A program made the position numbers and the translations under genes. Of a stretch of DNA of 64,000 nucleotides, positions 50,309 to 61,705 are shown in pieces. Source of the DNA: Gorsachius magnificus (Eukaryota > Chordata > Aves > Pelecaniformes > Ardeidae); the NCBI GenBank assembly GCA_034008185.1, contig CM067082.1, positions 157,425,895 through 157,489,894 on the forward strand. The letters are read 5' to 3'. Every line of letters begins with the position of its first letter. Within the stretch, counting starts at the first letter, position 1. The notes under the pieces were generated by a model. The model was not told the origin of the DNA, did no database searches, and was given only the letters and a program-made list of their open reading frames with translations.

Positions 50309-50928
50309 AACAACCCAAAACTTCCTTTATGGAGGAGGCTGGAGTCATAGTGTAGAGTGCACAATACTGTCACTAGAGAACCTATCTTAACTGTGTCCTG
50401 CCTTTCACAAGGAAACATCACATACACTTAGGCAAACCAGAAGGGAAGCTCTACCATACCAAAGGCTCTTTCTTGCCAGGCCTAACTTTGATGCATCTTC
50501 CAGGTAAGACAGGAAGGAATGCTCATTGCTTTCCCATGGGTTCCTGCAATCACACAGGATTTTGGACATCCTGGACAACTCACTGCACCCCCCAAGAGAT
50601 TATAATCACAGGATTAGTCAGTCTTGCTATCATAAGTGTGAAATAACCCCTTTTACCTCATCTGTGATAGAAGTGGAGCAGGTGTTGGAGATGGTGGAAA
50701 TTGGCCCCTTGGACCAGGGACAATGAAGCAAGACACCTATCTGTTGTCTGCTCTCTCTTATGCAGGCAAACAGGTAAAGACTATGTAGCACTCGTAGTGA
50801 CTGCAACGTGAATCATTCTAATTCACCATGATCGTTCTTTGGTTCTTGTTGGTCAGCTGATGCATAGCAAGTCCTTAAGCTGCAGTAGTTGGTCACTGAA
50901 AGTTCTCTGTCCTCCACCTGCGAGAGGT

Positions 50929-50956
50929 GTAGATTATATTTTGTAGATTATATTTT
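50929..50956. repeat. Perfect 14-bp tandem duplication
   Basis: GTAGATTATATTTT occurs twice in direct succession and then runs into further T bases. Confidence 0.9.
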
Positions 50957-53900
50957 TTTCCCAATAGATCCTTATGTGAACAAATTTTCAATCTCAGCAG
51001 TCTATGGGCAGTATCATGGGTGTCAAAAATATTTAATCAGTAGAGTCGTGTCCAAGTTTGCACTAGGTGCCAGTCGTACAATCAAGATGTGAACCTACCA
51101 AGTGTTCCTTAGACACGATCCGCTAGGCCTCATCCACTCCTCTTTTGGCATCCTGATTTTTGTCTTTGCATCAGACAGTTCTTAGATTCTTTACGGTGTT
51201 TAAGGCCTGTATCGGGCAGAGAAGACTGAGAGATGCAGAGCCACTGTATTGAATATCCATGTGGAAACAATTTCTTCTATAAAACCCAGGTTATGATTTG
51301 TACTATAGAATAATCAAGGTGTGTTATGTGCAAGGCTTATCCCCTATTTTGCTACATCAATATTTGCTTGTGTTTTATTAAAGCCTTAACACTGTAATTG
51401 CGATCAGGTAACCCAGACTGGAAACTGAACTGCATTTGTACTCTTGCTGTCTGCGCGCCACTGGAGGTTAACGTTTCCTGCCTTACACATTAATACCATG
51501 CCAGTTATGCTTGACTACATATTACTGCTTCAAGCAGAAAAAGTGTAGAACAAAGTGGTTGTTTTAATCATCAGAAAGGAAGTTTGCGTGTAAGGAAGGA
51601 ACAGAAAAAAAAACCTCAACGTTTATTCAGGAGTGAATTTCTTCTTCAATGTCATTCTGGCTTTCAATACATTTTGAGGTATGATCCTCCAGAATTAGGG
51701 GCAGATGACTTCTGTAAATGCTAAAGTTGAGGGACAAAGCTAGAGCTTCACTGATACAGACTGGCATCTTTGGGGACCACTTCCATGTCCCTAATGAATC
51801 CCTAAGGAATTTTCACAGACAGGAAAAAACCTGCCACAACAAATCTTCTGTCCTAGGTGGTTCCCAAGGTGCCCTAGGAGATCAGACTGGGAGAAAATAC
51901 TTCTGTTTTGTTCTCATTTGGCCATTCACTTCAGGGCCCTTAAAGGGCTCCTTTTAACCACAGATTATCTGATCTACCTAAAATGAGCTCAAAAGAAGTC
52001 TTGAAGAGCACATGGCAGACGTCCAAGGCAAGACATTAAACTGAGGAGATAACACTGCTCAGCACATCAGCAGCAGTTGATGCCCCAGTGACCAAACCAT
52101 TGACAGACCCTTTCCTTCCTCGTTCTGCTCCACTCTTCCTAGACTTTGGACAAGAAGGAATTAATGGAGATTCCTCAATCATTAATGAGGTTGAGGATGA
52201 AGTCTAAGGCAAATGTGTTTACTGTATTCTTACCCAGCCATCCAATTCTACACCTACTAAGGGCTTTTGTTAACTATTTGGCTTGAGTCAAGTGAACGCA
52301 GAAGACCTAATGAGGCTGAAGGTAAAGACAAAGGTGTTCTCAGTGTGGGCATAGGCATTTCAGAGAAGACCTTTTGTAATATTTCACTAAATACTGAAAT
52401 GTTTACAACGCAGCACAAGGAGGGCAGTGCAGCTGCTTTGCCCTGGGATTACTGCCATTGCTGTCTGCTGCGTGCAAGGACAGCAAAACCTCCTCACACC
52501 ACTCTCAAGCGCACAGGGCATGTCCACTCTGAATGCCCCTTGGCACAACAAAATTTTTCCCAGAATGGCAGAGACAATTCTGTTTGGACAGAAAGCAAAG
52601 CGAAGACAGAGTTCAAGAAAATATTCCTTTCCTACATTAATTCACAAACAACGAAAGGGAGATAACAGAAAATACTCTGCAGTTGCACAACACCCATGTT
52701 CACCCCTCTTCTAACCAACACTGGATTGTCTCTACTGAATGAAACCTTACAGCAGGGGAGATTTAATAGTGTTCATAGGTTGGCTGAAACAATCACAGAG
52801 GCTATAAAAGGTGCACAGAGAGTTCATCCCATGTCTCCAAGCTGTATGTGGGTTCCTTGATAACCAACTGCTGGCTGACAATGTTAATCTAATCTGCTTT
52901 TGCTTTCAAAAATTCCATCCCAAACTTATAAAACTTCCCCCCCCCCCGCACCCCGTGGAAAGTTTGGAACAAGTATTACAGGATCACTGAAACATTTGTT
53001 TTAGTTTTACATAAGTCAGTATCAGCCAGAAAAAGAATTTTTTTTTTTTGGAAAAATCTCAACTCTCCTTACAGTGCACCATACAGAGCTTCTAGGGGCA
53101 TTTTGTAAGGCTATGCCATAAAGACCTGCACTTTCCTGCCAAAATTAATGGAAAGATTCACACTGCATTCAGCAAAAGCCCTATTATGCCATTAGGACAT
53201 GTTTATATCTCTGGCATGTGCAGAGAGTGTGATGCAGAGGTCAGCAGACTAGCAGAGGCCCACACATCATAGCCTGGGACCATGCAAGCTAGCAAGCCTG
53301 GACCTGGAAGTCTGGGTCCACATTCATGCCATGCTGTACCAGCTCATTATATTGCTATGATGCAGTTGACTGCGGAGTCAGCACAGGCATCTCTGGACCA
53401 GTTCCAGAGCTCAGACACTTACAGATGGCTCATTTAATTATATATTCATGGTATAGGCATGTCCTGAGTTAAATGTGTCATAGCAATGACAAGCTGTGAT
53501 GTTCCCAACATCAATTTCATTACAAATCTAAGCTCTCTTTTATGTTCAAATAGTAAGAAGCTCCTTAACTAAAATAACTCTGATACAAAGACCAGTAAAA
53601 AGAAACAATATATATAGATATTTAGTAGTTACCAAGGAATGCTATGAAACCCATCCAGCGTTTCTAGTGATCTAGAAAGGCCACTGGAGTGAGTACTCAA
53701 GTAATTCCCTCCTCAGGCACCAGAATCTATGATTATTCCTTGACTCCAGGCTTAAATCTGCATCCCCAAGCGTTTACTGAGGACAAATCCATAAGCTCAG
53801 GCAATAAGGAAAACACGAATAGTTCTTCATGGTTTATTTAACAACCACAGCAGCAGCAGGAGTCAAATTTCAAGAGACTGCAATGACTCCACAGAATAAA

Positions 53901-55049
53901 CTGAGTATAACAAATAGATTGTCAGAAACCACAACCCACCCATTGATAGCAGAGGAAAAAAGACTTCAGACAGATTTTCCAAAGCGATTACTTACTCTTT
54001 CTTTTTGATGTTCAGATTGGCGACACTTGAAAGGCTTTTAATTTTGTAAGGACAGATTTTCAGAACTTTCTAAAAATCACGTCTCATTAAACACCTCTAA
54101 ATGATGATTTAGGTATAAAGCTTCAGCGTTATTAATTCAAGTTGAGAAGGAAAATAAGATCTGTGTTAACCAGGCTGCAATCACAGTTGATCCAAAATAA
54201 CGTAACACCACTTAACGCTGCCATACCAATTAATGCCAGCTGCTAAGCAATACACCATTCACGTTATTTGCCTAGGACCAGGACTTACAGCTGGGATCTG
54301 GGTACATAACAAGTTTATTGGAATAGATTCTCCAGTTCACTATGTTAGCTATGATTAGCAACCCAGGCTCTGACCTTCTTGATCCAAAGAGTTTTATGTT
54401 TTTAGCCATTGCCTGCACGATACAGATAAGCTGTCCATGCTGTTATTTATTTGTGACTGAAAACAAGGCATGGGAGAATGTGCCAGTGAGAATGCTGTGT
54501 TCCCACAGCCTTCTTGCGTAAATATTTCTCTTTTGTCAGCAATAAAAGGTCTGGGATGCTGATGCAGAAGATAAGGGTGCAGCTGTGCCAGCTCTGCAGA
54601 GTCGAAGCAGATGGACGGTCTGCGTGTGCTCAGTTCCACTAAAGGAGAAAGAAATATGGGAAAGAAGTGGCTTCTGCAAGTGCAAGTTGCACTTTGGAGC
54701 ATTAGTTATTTCCCACTCACTTTCAACAAGAAGCCTGACCCCTCTTGCCCTCCCGAGACCCAGTAAGTAGCGCAATGTCCTCGTCTTAAAAAGGCTTGAA
54801 CTGATCCAGGGCGCTCCTTAAATGCCTTTCTCAGTCCCAGAATGATACAACTTGAGCTGCAGTTGTTTAAGAGAGAGGAAAATGGGCGCCCCTCCATAGG
54901 ATGCTGATGATGGTAGAGAGCAGAAGGCCTCTCCAATGCCTTGTTTTGGTGTTGTTATCAAGCCTGGAAGAGGTCTAATTCAGAGCTCAGACTGTTTCAC
55001 ACCAGCTATTGCAGAGCTTCTTCCAGCTGCACTTGACATATGTGATGTT

Positions 55050-55295
55050 GGCCTACATCCTTAGACTGGATATAAGGAAGAAATTCTTTACAATGAGGGT
55101 GGTAAAACACTGGAACAGGTTGCCCAGAGAGGTGGTGGAGGCCCCATCCCTGGGAACATCCAAGGTCAGGTTGGATGGGGCTCTGAGCAACCTGATCTGG
55201 TTAGCGGTGTCCGTGCTCCCTGCAGGGGGGTTGGGCTAGATGACCTCTAGGGGTCCCTTCCAACCCAAAACATTCTATGATTCTATGATTCTATG
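55050..55295 (+). mobile_element. CR1 LINE, 3' end fragment
   Basis: The plus frame reads [40 protein letters not shown] and [12 protein letters not shown], the last conserved block of CR1 ORF2, unbroken until a TAG near 55239. It continues into GACCTCTAGGGGTCCCTTCC and three perfect ATTCTATG octamers (55272-55295). It is 5'-truncated to about 245 bp at nearly the same point as the copy at 25.3 kb, with which it shares its tail type. Three perfect octamers suggest modest age. Confidence 0.97.
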
Positions 55296-56707
55296 AGAGC
55301 CGGGATGCTGGACTCAGGATTTGGTCCAGTTTTGCAGGTCCACAAAGACCTGCAGCCAAACAGGAATATCTTAACATGCACAAAAATCTGCATGCAAGCA
55401 CACTCAGCAAATACATTTTTACATGCACAGCAATGCCTATTTAAATAGGCGGATGCCTAAGAGCATGTACAGATTGGCGCGTGTACATATTTACTTCTGT
55501 ATGCAAATTTGTGGTTAACGTAATTATACCATATTTGCTCAAGTGATACCGTACGGATCTACCCTGGTCCTCAGAGTACACCTAGTCTTACAATATATGT
55601 TTTATATTGTTTCTCATCAGGACGAGAACACCTCTGGAGTTCATTGAACTAAAACTGTCTGCATACACGGGCACATATGTGGATGAACACATGTATATAC
55701 ACACATGTGCATAACTATATATTTCCGCGTATCTAAGAGCATATGCTGGCCCTGTCACAGACACATCATCTCTATTTATCTATCCGTATGTGTATACACC
55801 CTTATTTGTCTACAATACATATATTTATGATGATTTTCTTCCTGTGGGAATAAAAGCAGAGTCAATTTTAAAAGGTGGAGTAGTACAACATTACTGAAAT
55901 TCTTAATGACAAAATTGTGGGGTTTATCGGCTTTTTCTATAAGGAAATTTCCAGCCTTCATTTAATTATAGTCTTCCCTTTTTTTCTGAGGCTTCTGATG
56001 TTTTCCCAAAGCTGACAATGAAAACAGCTTTTACTTCCCGTCAGTTCCACCCGATATCTCTCACGCTGAGTGGATTTTAATGGATATTTCAGTTACTAGT
56101 ATCACAAGGGACATAAGCCGCTTTGAAATAAATTTGCTGTTTCCACTATTTTTTAAAGTAAAAAGAAAGAAAAAAAAAAAAAGAGAGAGAGAGAAAAGAA
56201 CACTAGTTTTGATTTTGTTGACTGTTTGGCACATATAAACTAATCAGATTTGCACTACTTGGATATGTAGCAATTGAGTTACAGCAAAGCCAAATATTGT
56301 ACTGCACCCTGCTTTCCTCGTTATCTGTTGTCTCTGGTGTTTGATTGGAGAAAGGTATCTTTTTCATGGATGCTATGGCTTTATTCTTCTGCAATGTACT
56401 GATGGGATGTCGCTACATCTTGCAAAATGTAAGTAATGTTTTCCTGGTTCCACTTTTTGTTTCTCAATATCCTCCAGCAGGTGTTGGGTTCATGAGAAAC
56501 AGACTTGTTTTGATGTATTGACACAGCTGTTGAAAAAAAAAAAAAAGCAGTTTTTAAAGTAAAATATTACTCAGAGGAGCAAGATGCTGAGCCTTTGAAG
56601 CTGGATTCTTATCTTGCTGACATCTGTATAAATCCAGAATTCTTCTTTAGAGACTCACCAGGTCAACAGGAAGGTCCTTGGGACTTCTCTCTGCTAGTGC
56701 CTTTCTG
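55296..56707. other. Unique sequence rich in alternating purine-pyrimidine words
   Basis: No gene is seen. From about 55655 to 55810 the sequence is rich in ACACATGTATAC-type words, alternating purines and pyrimidines, a composition that can favour Z-DNA or small cruciforms. An A/GA tract lies at 56161-56196. Confidence 0.55.
56161..56196. repeat. Poly(A) then (GA)n tract
   Basis: AAAAGAAAG leads into about 13 A and then five or six GA dinucleotides. A purine-only microsatellite of about 36 bp. Confidence 0.9.
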
Positions 56708-56765
56708 GGTAACTCTTTATGCAAGGCACTTAATCTCTCTCTTTCCCTTCCCAAACTCTATCTGT
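56708..56765 (+). mobile_element. Possible MIR-type SINE remnant
   Basis: GCAAGGCACTTAATCTCTCT followed by TTTCCCTTCCC and TATCTG parallels the MIR words GGGCAAGTCACTTAACCTCTCTG ... TTTCC ... CATCTG in order and spacing. It is short and diverged; a very old MIR copy is plausible but not proven. Confidence 0.42.
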
Positions 56766-59700
56766 TTTGAGGGTGTTATACCAATCTCCATGCTGCTGGT
56801 CCAGAGGATATTATGTTGTATCTGACAGCTCTGTCCAGATGTCCTAGGTGCCCAAGAACACCTTTAAAGGCTTTTGTGTGAGGTGCCTGAGTGGAGATGG
56901 TTCACCTGAACAGAGATGATGTATGTAAAAGAAGCAGTAACCCATACATGCAGTGCCTCCTGCTCTTCTTATCTGACACAGCAAGGTCATGCAAAGACCA
57001 GGAATCCCCATGGCCTTCAGCTACATATCTCCCACCTCCATTACAGCAAGAGGAACCATGGATCTGTCCCTGCTCTCTCAAAATCCTGTGGGACTCTAGC
57101 TGATATTCTTATTTTCCACAAAGCAATTGTGCAGGACCTCCAAGCACCACTCAATATTACAGGTTGCTCACCATGAAGCTGAGGTGCCTGAAACCATGCA
57201 AAATAATCCCAGAGTTAAGACTGGAAATGTAGACCAGATATTAACTTGCAGGCAACTGCTGAGCATCAAAGCTCCAGTAATAGAATAAAGGGGTTGATTC
57301 AGCCTGCAGCTTCCCTGTGTTTTCTTCTTTCCCGACCGTTTTCCGTCTCCTCTCCTCATTTAAGTCCTTCTTAGGGCTTTTCAATAAGTCATCAGTGCAC
57401 CACAGTGGCTCACAACAGACTCTGGATGTAGGTTCAGAGACGATCTCTTCCCCTACCCCAAAACTTTTCTCCCATCTTCCATAGAGAATCAAACTTCCCT
57501 TCATATTCACATTTTGAGTAGTCAAGACTGGTCTACATATTTTTAAAAGAATAACCACAGTAGCGGGTTATCACACTAGTGGCTCTAGGAGAAGGTAAAC
57601 AAATTATCCTTAAAATAATTAAGAATGTCATGGGGAGGTCCTCAGGCTTTTCCACTGTTTATGGAAATGAAAATTGTTTTATCAATACTCTTTTGAGGTA
57701 GTCTTTTGACCTTTAACATGAAATTTAGATATTTTATTTTTTTCCCAGACATTTGGTTTATGAAAAAAGTAGTGCTCAGGCCAAGCACCAACATATCGTG
57801 TTTCAAGAAGAAAGGCTGGCCCAATCATTTCTGGCAATAGAAAATTAGTTTCCTCAGTGGATAGATCTCAAAGATAAACTACATTTCCCAGGATTCAACT
57901 GTCTTCATTTACATGTTACCCATTGTGAATGATGGGAAATGTTGTCTATCCCATGGGTCGAACCTATGGAGGAAAGTGGGAACACCTAAGCTTCACTGTC
58001 CCTCAAGCTCTGAAGCCACGTTTGGTTCTTGGTCAGAGTATGTTCGTGTTTGAGTTTTTGACAAGCAAAACAAAATGCCATTCCCCTCCCATTTTCCTGA
58101 GGAAAAGTACATTTGTTCTTGTTCTTAACAATGCTCTACAGAAATTTCTTTTTTTCTTTTTCTCCCTACTCTTATCCAGTTGAATAGGAAAATTCCTCAG
58201 CACAGGCAGTGCCTCAGGACCAGAAGCCCTGAAATGATTAAAGGACAACCCTGCCCTCCTCACCAGTTAAATTTGATCGCTTTCTCATCCGACACACCAA
58301 GCCTTTTTCTCCAGATCAGCTAAAGCTGAAATATCCATTTCATGTGCCACGAGGAGTTTCTGGTCTCACAAGGAACCGTGCAACCCAGTGACAAATTTAG
58401 AAGTCACAGAGGGGAAAAAACAACAGAGGAAAAGCATCCTCCAGCTCTGGCTGAGTTGGGAGAATTAATCTGCTGAAATTCTGCTGTTTATTCAGAAAAA
58501 GAACACAAGGAGCTTTTTTTGCCTTTTTTTTTTTTTTCCCTGAGGAAACCAGAGAACAGTTTTAAAAACACCAAACCTTCAGCATTTTCACATAATTACA
58601 GAGTAGGAGCTGGTGAGGGCACAGCATGGCTTCGTTTTTGTGCTGCTGGCTGCATTTTTTGGTGGCAGTTGTTTCATTTTAATGTTTTAGGCTCAGATTT
58701 TGTTTTGGTTTTTTTTCTGGTTTGCCTTCTATTTTGGACACATTCTGCAGCAACTCTATCCTTCAGTTTGGGGAATTGTTTGTTGGGTCTTTTGTTCAAG
58801 TTTTGTGGAGACTTCACTGTCTGAATGCTGCAGAGAATCAACAGAGCCTAGGCAGCAGCCGGAATGTGCACAGGTACCAAAAAAGGAGGTTAAACACCTA
58901 GAATGGGGAGAGGAATCAGTAGAAACACTTGAAATAGATGGTTTTCCAATTCATTATCTAATGCTCTTTTTGTATAGGTGTAACTGCAAATAAATCCTTG
59001 TGCATGTAAGCCTGTCTCAATGTCTTTCCTGCAAGACAAGACTATACTTTGCTAACCTTCACCTGTGCAAAACCAACAGAGAAGGACTTGCCCAAATACC
59101 AGGGAACCAAGCGCCAGAAGAGAAACTGCATCATCTGCTCCCCTTGGGTGCAGAGAGGCTGGGGAGACCTTGGCAGCCTTTGGTCTCACTCTTGGGCAGG
59201 ATCTATAAAATGGCAGCAGCTCGGGAATTAACTCGGTACAAGTGGCTTGTAGGCTTTGAACAACGAAGGCCCAGAGGAGCAGCTTGAAGTGGTAGCAATT
59301 GATTGGTGGTGGGGAAATCACTGTTGGTGGTGTAGCCATATGCATCATTCTCAAGCTGTGTAGGACCATCAGTGGAGCTCCCCATTGGCCTGGAGGACTG
59401 GTGGTTGCTCAGGGTGAACTGCATTCAACACCCCATTTTCTCCCAATCTGTTGCTTTCTTTTCCCTTTCTGTCCAATTCCAAAACAACAAAAAACACAGG
59501 GAAGTCAACCAAAAACACCTACAAAACCCACCCTAGATGCTTTCTCTTCACCCTGCAGATATGTATTTCACCAGGCATCATAGTTCTGGCTCCCTCCCAG
59601 CAGGATGACCCCTGAAATCCAAAACTTAAAATACTTTCTTAAAAAAATGACAATAAAAATATATTTGTACAGGCTGCTTACATAACCCTTGGAAGAAAAT

Positions 59701-61168
59701 CCCTTCTTAGAGACTTTACAGTTGTCCAAGGGCTTTAGATTATTATTTGCTTTTGCTCTTCAACAAAAAAAGTAAGCAGAAGAGTAAGAAAAAAAATCCA
59801 AAGGCTTTCAGTCCCATCAGATGTTTTGGTTAAATATGGGGATGTTTTAAATGTCTTAATAACAGGACTGCATCTTGAATTCTTTGAGTCTTGAGGAAAC
59901 TACCTAGCTAAGTGGAAATGTAAATAAAGGCCGTTTCCAGCTAACCAAATGAATAATGGCATTTTGCATTACCCAGCAATCCCAGATAGCTAGGCTTGGC
60001 TGTTACCACCCTCTTTGATTGCTCAGCCAGACCACAGAGTCCCCTGCGAGTCCAGAGCCATCCCCTCTGCTGCGGTTACAACAGCCTCCCAAAGATGATC
60101 GTAGCTGGCAGTTTATTTCACGCAGCCATCAAGTGCTCCAGTGACAAAATATAGCAGAGCCCCTACAGTTGGGCTTCAGGATAAAAGGACCCCATAGTTA
60201 CAGGATCTGCCTTTTCCCAGTTACTCCCTTTTGAAGTCCTATCATACAAAACACACTCCATCCAGTTGCGCTTATTTTTATCTTGTCCAGCAACAGCACG
60301 AGAGGGAGAAAGGGGAAAGAAGAGGAAAAGGGGAACAGATCCACAGCACTTTTTTTTCCTTTCTGTAAGGCTCATTGCTTCCAACAACGAACATTAATGT
60401 AATAAACAGACTATGCAGGGCCCCAGTCAGTTCCCACAGCTGTTTCCAGACATCTTAGTTTGCTGACCTCAAGAAACAGCCTGATAGTAGGCTCAAAGTG
60501 ACAACAAGCATATTAATGTTTGTATTATGACTATTAATAATACTACTATTTTAGTTCCCTAAAGACCAGAACCCACTTTACCAGGCAACATAAAAGCTGT
60601 GAAGACCACATTCTGGTCATCTGCCCAACACACAACTTGGCTACTATGACACCTACGGGCGAGAGAGCCATGAATCATTCAGCCAGTGGGATTTTACCTA
60701 ATGTCAGGCCACAGGCTATACTAACTCCTGATCAACAGTAGTAAATAGAGTCGTCCAGAAGATGCTGCTGTGGTGACCAGACCAGGTGGGATCCATCAGT
60801 CCATGAAGCCCATCTACTCCTGTTGACTGCATCAGGAGTACCAGTAAATATCTGATATCGGACTCTTAATGTTTAGATAACTGAAGTTAGGTAAGATAAA
60901 TCGCACCATTTCTACCCAGGGCTGCCAGACCCTGGCTTCTCCACAGTCACTGGAGAGGAATGGATGTGATCTCTGTAGCAGGTAGATTGTTACAGATGTC
61001 AGGGAAAAAAAACATGTGGTCCTAGAAAGCTTGCAGTCTCAAAAGACTCTAAAAGCAAAAGGATGGAGAAGAAATGGAGATTACATATTTTGCTTAAAGT
61101 CAGTGTGGAAGCTAAGACGGGAAGAGAATTCAGATGAAGGCACATCAGATATTATAAAAATAGCCAGT
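56766..61168. other. Unique non-coding sequence
   Basis: No gene or recognisable interspersed repeat. T-runs occur near 58515-58540. Sequence near 59.87-60.15 kb (AATAATGGCATTTTGCATTA) has the texture of a conserved non-coding element. Frames up to about 105 codons on both strands look random. Confidence 0.5.
61164..61168. repeat. Target-site duplication, left copy
   Basis: CCAGT directly left of the solo LTR. The identical CCAGT follows the LTR at 61701-61705. Confidence 0.9.
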
Positions 61169-61700
61169 TGTTGTGGTTTAACCTGGCTGGCAACTAAGCA
61201 CCATGGAGCTTCTCACTCACTCCCCCCCTCCCTCAGTGGGATGGGGGAGAGAATCGGAAAAAAAAAGTAAGAGCCATGGGTTGAGATAAGAGACAGTTTA
61301 ATAAGAGAAAAGAGTAACAATAACGATAAAGATAATGGTAAGAGAATATACAGAATACACAAAACAAGTGATGCACAATGCAATTGCTCACCACCCGCTG
61401 ACCGATGCCCAGCCCATCCCGAGCAGCGATCACTCTCCCCCAACCGACTAACTCCCCCCAGGCATGGAATAGCCCTTTGGTCAGGTGGGGTCAGCTGTCC
61501 TGGCTGTGCTCCCTCCCAGCTTCTTGTGCCCCTGGCAGAGCAGGGGAAGCTGAAAAAGTCCTTGAGTAGTCTAAGCACTACTTAGCAACAGCTAAAAACA
61601 TCAGTGAGTTATCAACATTCTTCTAGTACTAAATCCAAAACACAGCACTATGCAAGCTGCTATGAAGAAAATTAACTCTGTCCCAGCCAAAACCAGGACA
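61169..61700 (-). mobile_element. Solo LTR of a bird endogenous retrovirus (532 bp)
   Basis: The element starts with TG (TGTTGTGGTTTAACC) and ends with CA (CCAGCCAAAACCAGGACA), and is flanked on both sides by CCAGT. I place the sense direction on the minus strand. Read that way it begins TGTCCTGGTTTTGGCTGGG, carries an ATTAAA polyadenylation signal (plus-strand TTTAAT, 61297-61302) about 130 bp before the end, and closes with AACCACAACA. This is an abundant LTR type in bird genomes. A 5-bp target duplication fits the ERVL (class III) group better than ERVK (usually 6) or ERV1 (usually 4). No internal viral genes are present on either side, so it arose by recombination between two LTRs. It may still carry promoter or polyadenylation activity. 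Confidence 0.92.
61297..61302 (-). promoter_or_regulatory. LTR polyadenylation signal (ATTAAA)
   Basis: ATTAAA on the minus strand within the solo LTR. The related fragment at 12.5 kb has AATAAA in the equivalent place, which supports the assignment. Transcript ends in this LTR would be expected shortly after it on the minus strand. Confidence 0.55.
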
Positions 61701-61705
61701 CCAGT
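61701..61705. repeat. Target-site duplication, right copy
   Basis: CCAGT, identical to 61164-61168. The perfect match shows the insertion has not been rearranged at its edges. Confidence 0.9.

Larger units (their letters stand above)
49506..55049. other. Unique non-coding sequence
   Basis: No gene recognised. It includes the longest frame outside the purine array and CR1 (minus strand, 49852-50427, 191 codons), which I reject as chance. Also present are two small tandem duplications (49821-49860 and 50929-50956), an A-rich tract (50283-50308), a C-run near 52938-52947 and a T-run near 53040. Sequence near 54.18-54.28 kb (TTAATGCC and AACGCTGCC words) could be conserved non-coding DNA. Confidence 0.5.

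Noticed and set aside
49852..50427. Longest minus-strand frame outside repeats (191 codons), hydrophobic in parts
   Set aside because: The FLLFFFI run comes from an A-rich tract (50283-50308) and the end lies in a 20-bp tandem duplication. I recognise no domain, and one frame of this length is plausible by chance in 64 kb scanned on six frames.
61213..61578. 121-codon minus-strand frame inside the solo LTR
   Set aside because: LTRs of this family are non-coding and the frame spans the polyadenylation region; no viral protein is encoded.
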